A stretch of DNA of 64,000 bases from Cheilinus undulatus (lineage: Eukaryota; Chordata; Actinopteri; Labriformes; Labridae), in NCBI RefSeq assembly GCF_018320785.1, contig NC_054866.1, positions 37,549,000 to 37,612,999 on the forward strand, given 5' to 3'. Within the stretch, counting starts at the first letter, position 1. The number at the start of each line of letters is the position of its first letter. The translations under genes and the position numbers were made by a program. Below the pieces are notes generated by a model, which was given only the letters and a program-made list of their open reading frames with translations, did no database searches and had not been told where the DNA came from. This document shows positions 11,248 to 25,119 of this stretch, piece after piece.

Positions 11248-14200
11248 GTAAGTGCTTGAATCTGCAGCATGTGTTATTTCATCCCTTTATGTGTCCTGTA
11301 AAAAAAGGAGAAAATACATTCACATCATGTGCACAATGAGCTTTACTATGACTATCAACCGGGGTGTTTCATATTTTGATTTTGTGCTTGCATCTAGCTT
11401 TCTTCCAAAGAGTTAGACCAGAAGATAGGTATCCTACTTGCGTGGCTGTGCGGTAATCATTGAGCTACAAAGAGCAGCGCATTTGCTAAATTCAGAATGA
11501 GGCAAGGGAACAAGTGGAAAGTGCTACTCTTGGTGGTCAATGTTTGTAAAATTTGTCTTTATTTTTGGGTCAGTGAATTTGATGTTGAGTAACTTTGCTG
11601 TGAGATTTCTCCTCTTAGCTGCTGGTCAATTTAGAAATAGGCAGGAGGTGAATCTAGGGCAGGCCTGAAGCCTCCAGACACACAGCTGTGTCCTACATGT
11701 CAGCCACTATAGGTAACAGTGATAAAAACAGTTAATTTATATTAAAAAATTCACCAACATACAATTTTTTACGAAAAAAGACCCAAATAATTTCCTGAAC
11801 CAGGCTAAAAACAAGATTATATGTGCTTTAAAAGCTGAGTTTTTAATGGGGCTAAATAGGTATTCAAGTGTCAAGTGGACACTCAAGGAACTGTATTTCT
11901 ATACTTTTGCATTTTTGGGCTTATGTCTTGGTTAAATGAATAAAATTGGGCTGTTTTCAGCTGTTAGCTGACAGATGAATACTTCCAAAATTTGATAGAG
12001 GCATTTTTAAAAGTCCCCTTAAAGCTGATCCAAATTTGGGTCAAAACACACTTAATATTTTGGAATGAGTTTGTTGTAAACATGTGAAAAAACTGATGTG
12101 CCTGATTTTTGTATTAGACCGTTAGAACATTTTTCAGCACTTTCATGGCTTTGTCTAATTTGGACAAGGCAAATATTGCCACCCATGATGTCACCGGGTG
12201 CTATGTGGCTTATCCTGCCCCCTAACACTACAACAAAGACATCTCAAAAGGGATAGACCCTGACTGTTTCCCTGATGGCTCAAAAAGAGGGCTGTAGCAG
12301 ACAGATGATTCCTCCATTCTGGTTCGAGCATTTTTTTGTAGTTTGAAAGGCTCGAGTTCTCATGAGTGGGTGTGGCTTCAGCTCCTTCAATCCTCAAGCC
12401 CATAGCATCCTAGAGCAGATTTTACTGCCTCATTTTTTTATTATTTTGAAGCTTAATTTTATATACTTAGAGATGTGTTTCATGTGATTAAAACTTAGCC
12501 TGGTGGCTCATAGCACAGTCATATAACTAATACAACAACACATACAACAAATTTTGATTTGTTAAGAAGTGAAGTAAACAAACAAAAAGCTGTTTTGGCG
12601 TATCATTCTTTTGATTTCAAAACAGTTGTAGTTCAGTGTAGTGGCTCTAAACAGGATTTATTGATATGGAGAAAAATAGATGGTTCATTCACTCTGAAAT
12701 GATGTATATTGTTTAATGTTTGTGCCAGAAAAAAATCCCACCAATATTCTCTTAAACTTGACTTCTTACTGATGAGAAAAATTGAAGAATATGTTTGCTT
12801 TCCATGTTTTTTTTCCATCGTTCAAGGAGTGGGGGTGGTTTCCTCTTTCCAAGGTTCCTTAAAAAGTTTTCCATGAGGGGGTTCTTTCCTCTCTATTGTT
12901 GGCTCTTTTCAAACTGTTATTGTAATAAAAGACAGTTAAAATAAACAGAACCACCGACATGTATCATCAGCTTTTATTTGTATATGTGCTGTAGTATCAA
13001 ACATCATCGTAAACACGCTGTACATCATTAAATACAGTTGTTTCAGTGTGGGTAATGAGTGGGGGGGGTTATTTTTCCTCAGCCTGTGACTCATCAGCTG
13101 GATGACCTCACTGTGCGACCTCGGCGTGCTGCCATCGAGTTGCGATGGTAAAAGTGAAATTAGAGGAAACCCGAGTGAAAACCATGGGAACCCTGAAGGA
13201 CATGTAGCTAGTTTACGGACATCCTCACTTCATCTGACTTCCTCCTCAGCAGGTCGTTGATTTGGACCACAGAGAAGCAGGAAGTTTGACAAATTAGTGA
13301 AGGGGTCCCTCTGTTACCCCCCTGCAGGTTTATGACAGTGATGAAGCATGGGGACTTCTCAGTATTGGGGTCACGGAAACTTTGGAGCAAAATCTTTTTA
13401 AGAAAATAATCTCTGAATGAGAAGAAGAGCGGAACATTTAATATCATATCATGTATGAGGAAGCATTCATTTTGAAGGTACAGTCTCACTGGTAATACCT
13501 ATAATAAATGGATGAATTTCCTTATGATTATCTGGTCTGTTGCTCAGTAGCTCCACCAAATATCATTTGCTTTTAATAGTCACAGTTTTCAAGATTCTAA
13601 TGGTTCCTATTTTTTGTTTTTATTGCTTTATTCACAGCAATGTGCAAGCAGGGATGCCATCAGGTCCATGGCTCCTGTACTGAGCCTGGAGAATGCAAGT
13701 GAGTATACTATCACACAGACAGAATTTGTTTTTAAAATAGTGTTTTTCAATGTATCAAATGTCTAGAATCTTATGGGTCTGAAATCCTGCAGCAGAATGG
13801 AGGTGCTTTATGCATCTCCTGCTCTAATGGTCTATTTCCTCTCTAAAAAGTCATTCCAAAAGCCATAATCTCTCCCCAAAAACAAAACTTTTAAGTGAAC
13901 AGCTGCACATTATCTGTTAGATTATGCATTTGTTGTTGGTATTTACATTTTTATGTCAAGAAACAACAACATTAATAAAGATTTACTGATTGAGCAGCTT
14001 CTATCACCCCCTGAATGTGATGAAACCAATCATCCGTTTACCTTTCTGTTTTATCTCCAGGTGTCATTATGGCTGGCAGGGCCCTCTGTGTGATCAGTGT
14101 GTGACCTTCCCTGGTTGTGTGTACGGCAGCTGCACCGAGCCCTGGCAGTGCGTGTGTGACATCAACTGGGGAGGACTGCTGTGTGACAAAGGTCAGATAA

Positions 14201-17200
14201 TGTAAAAGGAAACATGAATGTTCTAACATGTGGGTTTCATTTGTGGTTGTTGATCTGATCTTCCATGTTTTTAAGTCGTTGTTTCTCCATCCTGTAACAA
14301 GACAAATGTCTTCCGCCCCAAATGAGCATCACAAATGCACTTTTTCTGCTACAGATGCACAGGCTTTTTCACCAGCGGTGAACGACAGAGCAGAAAGAAT
14401 GACCACCTGTGTCCCTGCACAGTTCTGCAAACATCACTAGTTTTACCTTAAATTCACATCTGGTTTCTTTGAAAATATGTTGACCAGTTTGTGGACCCAA
14501 GAGCAAAAGAAATTGAACTCAACCATCCTTTTAAGTCATTAAAAAAGAGACTTGAATCAATCATTGGGCCTAATATGTTTTGCTCCATTCACTGGGAGCA
14601 CTACAGCTGTGTTTCCACCAATTGTGGCAGTTTAAAGAGATGTAAGCACAGGTGGTTCTACCTGCTGGGCACTTCTGCTTGCAGCACTTTCCATAATCAT
14701 CAGCCGGTGGCCACCCTTAGCTGATGTTTTGCTCCTTTAATCCCGGAACATCTCGAGGTGGCAAAGAAGCAGTTGAGATGTCTCCCTACCTCTCTTTGCA
14801 ACTGCACTAGGATTCCTTTTCCCACGCCTTGTCCTTCCTTGGGAGCCAGAGCCAAATGCTCCCATGCTTTGCCTCCTCTGAAAGCCTTGCAGCCAGTGAT
14901 CACCAGTATTTTGGGGAGTTTGCACAAGATCCAATCATGCCACCATCAGTACCAACCCTGCAACAGTGCGGCTTTGCAGCTAGAGATGGTTTGGAGGGTT
15001 TGTAGAGCTAACGAGTTGGCAGGATTCTTCTGTGTCATACCAGAGGTGGTGGTTCCAGGGGCTGGGGAGAGTGTTGTATGTGGCCCTGATGAGGAAAGTC
15101 AGCCTAGCCTGGGGCATCCTCCATATATTTGGCCATGTGATGGCTCTGTTGGTCACTGCCTTCCAGGCAGACCAGCTCCCGATGTTGGCTCACTGCCATG
15201 ATCCTGTAACTTTCCCTTTGGCTCTTGATGACTTCAGAAATGACAAGATCTTTCTTCCCTTTCCTGGTGAACTTGGGCCACCTCTTTGGTACTGTTACCC
15301 ATCCTACCATGCCTTGCTGTGTAAATCCAAAAATCCCCTGATGTTTGAGTTGACTGATGGCCTAGACTGCTGCTTGAATTGCGCTACAGTGTGAACTTGC
15401 AGGTTGGCACTTGGGATGGAGAGGTCTGGTGAGTCTCAAATATGAGCCTCACTTCTCCTTTTTGTGTCCCAGACTGAGGGACTGTAGTGGAAGCTGCAAG
15501 ATTTTTTTGCCAAACTGTGCCACGAAAAGGCAACAAGGCACACCCAACCATTTTCAAATAAAGTTGTTGGCTTTCACTTCCAGCATTTTATTGTACAAAA
15601 CCATCCTAAACTGTGCTGAACCAAACCAGACCACTTTGTGGAAGTACAGAATATGCAGAACTTCTTTAGTCATGTCAGTGTTTTTGTTGCCTCTTTTAAA
15701 TAAAAGTGCATATACTGTATATACCCTCTAAATGGTGTTAAATAAAGCAGGACTCTCCTAAAAGAAGCTCTGTAGGTAGAGGACAGTGTCATCTGCATTA
15801 TGTTGAAAGAGCTTTGCCTTTGAATATGAGTGTCTTTGTGTGTGTCCTTGTGTATCGGTGCAGTATATTTGGTTGACAGATGTGGCTCTTCTCACACCTC
15901 CCCAGCCTTTATGCACTGATCTCCTGCACAAAATAAGACATAGCTCCCTCAGGGCTTCTTCTCCTTCTTTAACATACCCCACCACTTTGTAAAAAAAAGT
16001 CCTTTGACTCTATCCCACTATACAAGCCCCAATCCCCCACCTCTGTCCCTCTGTGGGATCTGGGAGTCAAACGAGAGCCCATGGGACATTGTATTGTGGA
16101 GAGGAAAGGTGATAGCCTTGGGTAAAGTGAATGTGAGCCTAAGTACTAGGCTGGATGCTCTCAGTTAGGTGAGGTCTTTAGCTGTTTATGTGTATTCAAA
16201 ATGTCAGAGTAAAGAGCTGTGCAGAGACAAAGAGACTGTGGGCAGGCAGGAGATCATTAGAGGAAGCAGAGCTTTAATCAGCCTGAACGCTGGAGACAAC
16301 ATTGCCTGCAGCTACTGGCCTGCATAGTCAGCACACCGAGCCAGCCGAGATTCACTTTAGCCTCTGTTGTATCAGTGTGTGTGTGTTTGTGTGTGGGTGG
16401 GTGTGTGTGTGTGTTTAACTGCTGGAGCTCTTTACTGGGACAAAGTCAAACTAGAGTTTACTTCAATCTTTCTGCATCCGTAGTCCTTTACCCCTAGTAT
16501 TTCTTCTCTGCTGCTTTGTCCTTGTTAGCTGTAATTCCTCTTTTTTATGGTTTCAGATCTGAACTACTGTGGCACCCACCAGCCCTGTAAGAATGGAGGC
16601 ACTTGTACCAACACAGAGCCAAACGAGTACCAGTGTGAGTGCCAGGAAGGGTTTAAAGGACGCAACTGTAACATTGGTAAGTGTTTAGTCTACAGATCCT
16701 GACACTCTAAAAACCGAGACCAGATCAAAATCTAATATTCTCCTCGAGCTTTGACGGCTAATATGCTAAATTGAGCCCATACTGTTACACTAGTATTCAG
16801 TGGTAGTGTCTACAGAGACTCCTAGTGAGAAGGTTATAGAGGACTGTTTAGAACTTTTCCTTTTAGAAAAGACAGAAATGAACAGAAATGAACCCTATGT
16901 GGTCCACAAAGTCAAATTGAACATGTTGGGCATTAGGAAATCACATGAACCCCCAAAGTTTAATCAGCTCTCCTTCAAGTCCAAGTGTAGCTTTGTGCCA
17001 ATTTTGATGAAAATCCCTCAATGCATTCTTGATACCTTGTGCTCACAAGACTTGAATTCACAGAAAATTTGACCTCTGGCCTTCAGAATTTAATGAGTTA
17101 ATTCTTCAGTCAGAATGGACATTTATAAAAAGTTTTGACTAATCACTAGAAGGAAACTAAAGATTGATATCCCATTCACAATCTAGGGAAGAACATGAGG

Positions 17201-20200
17201 CCAGATGACCTCGACCTTAGACAGATGACCTCCAAAATGTACTTAATTTATCCTCAGTCAGAGAGGAAATACATGCAAAGTTTGAAGAAAATCTCTCAAA
17301 ACATTCTTAAGATATCAAACCAACAATAACAGCCTGGGTGGAAGGGCAAAGGAAGAGATGTGCCAGGGAAGTTCTGGGCATATGTGGGTAAAATAGGCAG
17401 CACCTAAGGCGCCTGTGTGAGCCCCAACGTAACAGAATGTCAGCTCCTGCGCTTCTCTAACCTCTGCACCTCAAAGTGTGGCTACCCCGCTCTCGCCACA
17501 CGTGTGCCCACTCTGCGACGCTGAGAGCAGAGCAGGGTGTCAGAGTGGTCGATAGTGTCTTGTGGTGCAATGATTATAAGAATGCATATAACTTTTTCCA
17601 CTGCCCAGATAGCAGATGTGCATCAACTGTGCACACATGTCATGTATTTAGATGTTAAAAAGGGGCCCTCAGAGGATGATATAGCATTAAAATGGAGTAT
17701 AATTGCAGTGAAGGAGAAAATGACTTTATTGTAGAGAAACAGATATTACATCAAAAAATTAGTATTGTTTAAAAACTAATATAACTTGCAGTAAGTCAAA
17801 GAGGCATTTCAATAATATGCCTAAAAGTACATTTTAAAGCACATATTTCAAATCAAATTTTCAGTGATTTATTTGTTCATAAATTAAGTGGCTGGAGTTC
17901 ACAAAATACCATTAAGAAAAACTTTTTAATCAAAGATGTCCAGGGAAGTTTAATTAACAGTACATCCGTAATGCTGTTAAATCCTTTACACGTCTTTGTA
18001 TGGAATAAAAATCAATAAAACAAAACTGTTTCAAAAGAATCCCAGCAGAGGAACCCCAGAGATCTGGGGTGTATCTCAATAGGCCCAATGATGTCCTCAT
18101 GTCATATTTGCACTTTGTTGTTATTTCAGAAAAAAAAAAAATCCTGAGCTGATATTAGTGAGTTAACATTTCTCCTAGGGCATGATGAACTGCTGGGGAT
18201 AAGGGTCACTTAATTGTAATCTTGCCTAGGATGCCAAAATGGCCAGAGCCCACCCTGGGACAAGCAGATGGACATGGACAAATCTGAAAATACAATAAAA
18301 ACACAAAAAAATATGACCACTTCATGGAAAAACACATATCTTAACTAGTGTATCCGTCTGATTAAAAAAAATTTTAAAAATGTGCCATTGTATTTATTTT
18401 AAACCACGTTCACTTGGAAAATCCTGACAAAAATCTGATGTAAGATATAAAAAGCAGGTGCTGGCTTGGCTGAGTTGGTAGAGCGGGCACCCGTATGAAG
18501 AAGTAACCATCCTTGGCACACTAGTCATAGGAGTCCTGATCCTGGTGATACTGGGTGCAGTTTTTCCCCACCTCTCACTCCTCATGTTTCTTGTCTGTCT
18601 TCAGTTATCTTTTATACTAAATGCAAAAAGGCCCAAAATTATCTTTAAAAAGACATATAAAGCAAAAATAAGTCCTAAATTTATAGTAGCAAGTAAAAAG
18701 CTGCAGCTGGGATGGACACAAAATTTATGAGTGTTTTGAAGTGAGATGCGCCAAGATAGACCTTGCAATTGTGCTTGCCCCATCGGCAGATTTTGTCTTT
18801 ATCTGAGTATTAGCAATTCAAGTTTTTATGTTTTTGTGTCCTGAAAAAGATTTTATCTCAACTTTAAAGATGAATGTGGCTAAGCAGAAGTAATTAGATA
18901 CTTTTGACAGGCACACTTGCTTAGATATGTGTTATCAAGGTGTAAGTCTGTCATTAAATGTTGTGAATGATTGTTAAGCTGGCATCATACTTTTCAGAAA
19001 GGCCATCATAATCAAAAAATTTCACTATGACAGCTTTTTCTCATAACATCCAAAATATGCATACTTTCACATCAGTTTTTAAAGATACAAATGAAATTGA
19101 TCAGGTACAGCTTGAGAACAGATGGGCCATCACATTATCACCACATTGTCTTTTTTTCCTTCTGTTTCACACATCCATCCCCTTGTCTCTCTCCTCTCAT
19201 CAGTGGAACATGCGTGTTTGTCGTCCCCATGTTTGAATGGAGCTACCTGTGTAGAAGACCCAACAGGCTTCAGCTGCAACTGTCCTGATGGCTGGACCGG
19301 ACAGACGTGTGCCGATGGTGACTGTCAAACACACAAACACACAGGCACACACATTTTTTCTCACACTCACGTCTCTGATCAGATGTGCCAGGCAGCGTGA
19401 GATTGTCTGTGATTGGTTGTTATTGGATCAAAGCCAGTGAGTGACTCTAATCAGTCTAGCAGAGGAAGACAAATTAGCCTGAATACAAACAATATCAGCA
19501 GCAATCAGCGGTCGGCCTCGCCTTCCTGCTGGCTTTGTGTGTATTTTTACACGTGTACATGGTGAAGAACAAGGTATAGCGCCTCTAATCAGTCCTATAG
19601 TGATTAAAAAGAGATGAAACTGTAAGCTTAATGTTTTCCTTTTAGAGGTAAATCAAGTGTTTGTCATCTAGAGTTTGTGTTGGTTAGCCTTGTAGTGTCA
19701 TACACATAGATCCAGATTCTGTTTAAATCCAATTAACCTTAGTTGTGTGATTGATTGGTTGGGATGAGCTGGATTAGAAAGATTAAAGAGCTGGTTTGAA
19801 GTCATTTGGTGGAGATTTACTGTTCGTTTGTTAAATGGTTGAGCAAAACAGAAAATGCAGAACAAAAAACAGTACTTTGGATCAGTGGTTTTTCACGGAG
19901 GCCGTTCCAAGTCCTGAGAGGACGTGCATGCACATGCAGTACATTCAGAAACGATTTAGACCCACTTCACTTTTTCAGTTTTTTTATTTTGCAGCCTGAT
20001 GCTATAACGGTTTAAATTCTTTTTTTACCTCATTAATCTATACTCAGTACCCCATTATGAAAAAGTGAAAACAGAATTTAAAAAATATTTGTAAATTGAT
20101 TAAAAAAACTGAAATATAACATGACATAAGTATTCAGACTCTTTACTCAGGGCTTTGTTGAAGCATCTTTGGCAGGAGTTACAGCCTTGAGTCTTTTTGA

Positions 20201-23200
20201 ACATTACGCCATTCTCTTTGCAAATCCTCTCAAGCTCAGCCAGATTGTATGGGGACCACTGCTCGACAGATGTTTTTTGGTCTCTCCAGAGATGTTCAAT
20301 AGGGTTCAAGTCAGGGCTCTGGCTGGGCCCCTCTAGGACATGCATAGGGTTGTCCCTAAGCCACTCCTAAGCGTTGTCTTGGCTGTGTGCTTAGGTTATT
20401 GTCATGGGTCATTAGCATGCATATCCATTGAGGATATCTCTGTACTTTGCTCCATTCAGCTTTCCCTCAACCCTGACAAGTCTCCTAGTCCCTGTTGCCT
20501 AAAATCACCCCCACAGCATGATGCTGCCACCACCATTCTTCACTGTTGGGATGGTATAGAGAGATGTGCGGTGCCTGGTTTCCTTCATAGCATTGAGATT
20601 TGAAGCAAATACAAGATGCTTGTGCTCTAAAGAAAGGATAAGTGCTCAGCAAAGAAGTCCCTAAACCCAGATAAATCCTTACTGTTAACCTCCACAAGTC
20701 AACTGTGCCAACTGATGGGCAGCAAGAAGCCAAGACTTTGCCAGGATTGTCAAGTGGGAACCCCTTCCAGCGATGTTTCATCCAATTAGCCCCACGACAC
20801 CTCCAAAGGGCTGAACAGTGATCTTCAGCTTCATGAAGCCACCCCCCCTCAATGTTAGCTCTCACCACCCACCATGCCAATTCTCTTTCTTACCTACCCT
20901 ATAACATGGCCAAAGAGCATTGTCACCTTTAACAGTCCCAGGATTAGCAAGAGGGTGGAGGAGGCAGAGCGAGGGTGGGGTGCCAGCACTCACCCCTGCA
21001 AGACTTGACTGACGCTCTACATCCCCCTCTTATCAACCCTAATTGAGGCCAAAGTTCAATATTGGTTTCACCAGACCAGTGAATCTTGTTTCTCACAGTC
21101 TGAGAGTCCTTCAGGTGCTTTTCTTGCAAGCTCCAAATGGGCTTTCATGTGTTTTGCACTGAGGAGATGCTATAGTTTAACTACTCTGCCATAAAGCCCA
21201 GATCAGTGGAGGGCTGCAGTGATGGTTGACCTTCTGGAACTTTGTCCCATCTCATACAGGATCTCTGGGGCTCAGTCAGAGTAACCATCAGGTTCTCAGC
21301 CACCTCTCTCACTAAGGCCCTTCTCCCCTGATCGCTCAGTTTGGCTTGATGACCAACTCTTGGAGGAGTCCTGGTTGTGCCAAACTTCTTACATTTCAGA
21401 ATTATGAAGCCGATTGTGCTTTTTTATTTTTAATTAACTTGCAACATTTTTTTAATTCTGTTTTCACTTTGTCATGATGGGCTTTTGAGTGTAGATTAAT
21501 GAGAATTAAATTGAACTTTTTTGACTGTAGCATCAAGCTGCAGGATAACAAAGTTGAGATTGCTCAGGGTCACACAAAGATTGTTCAAAAGTTGCAAATG
21601 ATCATTTTGTCCTTCAAGTGGCTGTGATTTATGCACATTTGTCCAATGCCCCGACAGCATCCGAGAACAGATGTTATTTTTCATAATTTTAAACTTTATT
21701 TCACCTCATTGAAGATACTCTTCACTTCTGAAATTTGGCCTGAGGGTTAACAACATTGGCATCTGTTTATACATCAAACCTAATAAGCAGATTTTCCTTG
21801 CTTTACAGGGAGTTAAATCTCTGGTATATACAGAATATAACTGTCTCACAGCAGCCCTTGCACCTTGTAAAATCCATGTTTTGAACTGTGCATAAAGGTC
21901 AAACATGTTTTGGTACCTGATGTAACAACTGAGCTGTCACAACAGTCCGTATCTCGCTCCATCATTATGTGAATATGTGTGGGAGTGAAACTTGCATATG
22001 CAGAGATGTGTATGTGTGCAGGTAAGATTGGATCACGCAGGTCACGGTCTGTCAGAGCTGCATGTGTAAACAAGCAGTGTTCCACATACTCTGCTTTCAC
22101 CTCCATCGGGATAAAGTGCAAGGCCGGACACTGAAATGTAAACAACAAGAAGCATTTTGATATAAAAAAGAGGGAGTGTGAGAGGAGAGGGACAAACAAA
22201 GGAATAAAAGAAGAGTTTATTTTTGCTCTTGTTATTTGTCCCTGACTTGATTAACAGTCTGGGAGGCAGTCTATCTCTGTCCCTGTGTATGGTGTGTGGG
22301 GCTCTCAGGGAAATACACACAGAGAGGATTGTCAGGCTTGCAGGGAATGACAACCATAACCACAACACAGCTCTGCTTTCAGAGTAGATTTATATATATA
22401 ACCGATATTAATTAAAGGCTTTTTGTTTGTTATGAATTCTCCGTCTAGTTTTGGCTGCGCATTATTGCTGGAGGTTGGAGTCGGGGTCAGGAGGACGGAA
22501 AACATTTGTTGTGAAAGGTTAGGTAAATAAAAAAGGGTATGAGAGAGACAGATGGATGGGAAAATGAGACCGTTATGATATTACACAAATATTGCATGTG
22601 TATGCATGGTTAACCTATAAATTTAGAGCTTCTTCTTGTCCATGCTCTTTCTTCATATTCCCCCTGTTGCTTTATCTGTTTTTAATTCCTTTCCAGAGAA
22701 GTGGAACCAGGCGTGGCTGCTCTATTTTCTATTTTTCTCATTTTTTACCCTTATGATCGTTTACTTTATTTAAATTCCCTCCTTCCATCTTCCTCTCTGG
22801 AAAAGGTTTGAGTTGTCACCCATGTATTTATCAATGTTTGCACAGAAACCGGCGCAGCAGAAAGGAGAATAAAAAACACGCTGCTGCCAAAGCATACCAA
22901 TGCAGTCCAGATGACGGCATCACACAAATGCACACACACACACACACAAATTGTCTCTTTGATATTCACGTACACATCCCCATTACACAGATCAGTAGTT
23001 CATGGGCTCTGTTTTCTCTCTTCTCTCCCCAGCGGTGAGGCAGTGTGATCGGAGCCCCTGCGGACGTGGAGCGACGTGTGAAGAGACTCCTGGTGGATAC
23101 CGATGCCTCTGCCCACTGGGGTGGACTGGTCGAACGTGCCAGCTGGGTCAGTGGGTCAGAATTAAACGTGTTTTACATGTGTATTTACATACATGATTGG

Positions 23201-25078
23201 GGTAACTGCGCCTGAATAATAAAGGTTTGTCGAACCTTTCTTGATATATATACAAGTATATAAAAATATATCCTATATTGCCTTTCCATTTCCAAACACA
23301 GTGTTTATATTTGGTAAATCACTGCTGAATTAATTAAAGAGTGAAAAATCAAGAAATAAAGGGGATTTTTCGCATCTGCGTTAAAGACACAAGTTTAGTG
23401 ATGCAAGGTTCATTGTGTCACTCAGTCTCTCCAAACTTTTTTAACTATGCACAGACATAACAGCGCTGGTGTTTATATGTTGCAAACCTATACCTATAAC
23501 CTTATTATATATTAGTATTATTTTATACTACCCAGACATACATAAACTCAAGAAACTTGTGTACTTACTTCAGGAACCTAAGGACAAACACAGAAGCAAT
23601 GTATTTTGTTAATGACGGAGGGCTGGCTCAATTATTTGAATGATTCCTTTAATGAAAAGATGCCAAGAGCAAAACTATCAAGTTTTCTCTAATGAAACAT
23701 TTTTAATGATACCAGCTCCATTAAGGCTTTTTATAAAAGATCCATTATAGTTTAAATTAGCTACAACTTTACCAGACACCCAAGCTTCATCATGGAGGAA
23801 AATACACACTTTACTCAAAGTGAAAATGCTCAAGAAGGATGAGACAATGTTTTACAAGCCTAATGGAAAACATTTCATCACATGCAATAAGAATACAAAA
23901 GGAGATTCAGCTCAAATCAGATTACCAATTGTGTTTATGCAGTACTTAAATGCCAAATCTGTTCAAGAATTAATCAGAAACACTAGTTTGAATCTTAAAG
24001 TGATGACAAAATTTGGCACTCAAGTTTTTTCCCTGAGGATTTTAATTTGATGACAGAAAAAGTCAAAATTTCTGCAGTTTTTGTCAAATTGATAAATGGT
24101 TTGTTAGAAAAGTAAGTAATTACAGTCCATTATGCTATGTTTTAATAGAAAAACCTGAAAATTGTGATCTTCAAAAGCCTCCATTCATAGGATTTCTAAC
24201 AATGATCCTCTGTAAAGCTAATTCAATCTGAGCTTCAATGCACCACTGGTTTTGAGTCGTGTTTCAACATGTGATAACTTGTTCCATTTAAAGTGTCATG
24301 TGCATTTAAAGCAGAAATTAAGAAGCAGAAAAGATAAATCTGCATGTTAATTCTCCTATCAGCCCTCTTTTAGAATCGGTATTCTCTTGATGCACCGTCA
24401 CGTCCCTCTGGGCTGCAGTCAGTTGTATTGATGAGTGAACTACCAGAGGGGTTTGGTGTTTGATCGTACAGCAGAGGGGAAAATGTATAGGTCCAAGTCA
24501 CACACACACGGCAAACGTACTATACGCACATACAGAGACAGCTCGGGGGTTCTGAAGTAAAAACTGAGACATATTTCAGGATGACAGCCGCTCCTGCTCT
24601 TCTGTGTTATGGCGATATGTCACTCTGACACTTGATAATCCGCCACAGTTCCACATCACAGGTCAGTGCTTCTCACATACACACATCCACAGTCTTCAAA
24701 CACAGAAGATAAAACTCTTTATTGCCAGAGCCGAGAGGCAGAGCATCCGTGCCTTAAATAGTGAAAGGCAATTATACTTTCTATCAGTTTCTCTCTTTTA
24801 TTAGCCGACTTCTGTCCCCACATTTTCTCTCATGGTAGGCAGAATCCTCAGGCTTTTCCCTTAGGTAACAGCCACACACACACACAGTTTGACAAACATA
24901 CATACTCTCCAACTGTGCTTAATCCTAATAGGCCTTTCAACGACAGTAACAGGTTTAGATTACCTATAAATGTCTGACTACTTCCCCTTTATTCATTCAG
25001 TGTTTCGTTCTAATCCTCTTCCTGGGTGATCAGAGCTGAGCCCTCAGGGCTTCCTGGCGTTAACACCCCATTGTGACA

Positions 25079-25119
<41 letters not shown>

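Larger units (their letters stand above)
14192..16556 (+). other. Intron between EGF2 and EGF3 exons
   Basis: Holds a degenerate retroelement on the - strand (about 14700-15500) and a GT-rich microsatellite at 16376-16416. The rest shows nothing recognisable. Confidence 0.6.
16677..19203 (+). other. Intron between EGF3 and EGF4 exons
   Basis: Contains an interspersed repeat with internal ~110-base units (16950-17330) and a tRNA-derived SINE (18458-18655). Otherwise unremarkable. Confidence 0.6.
19318..23032 (+). other. Intron between EGF4 and EGF5 exons
   Basis: Dominated by a Tc1-like element on the - strand (19991-21543) with another repeat inserted in it. The remainder has CA-rich runs near 19330 and 22930 and no gene. 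Confidence 0.6.

Noticed and set aside
18458..18530. tRNA gene
   Set aside because: Only the A-box region looks tRNA-like; the B box is degraded and the sequence continues into a SINE body.
20485..20880. 131-codon - strand frame as a gene
   Set aside because: Runs across the junction of a Tc1-like element and the repeat inserted in it.
23820..24050. 76-codon open frame in the EGF5-EGF6 intron
   Set aside because: No recognisable domain, no splice context, AT-rich composition; consistent with chance.
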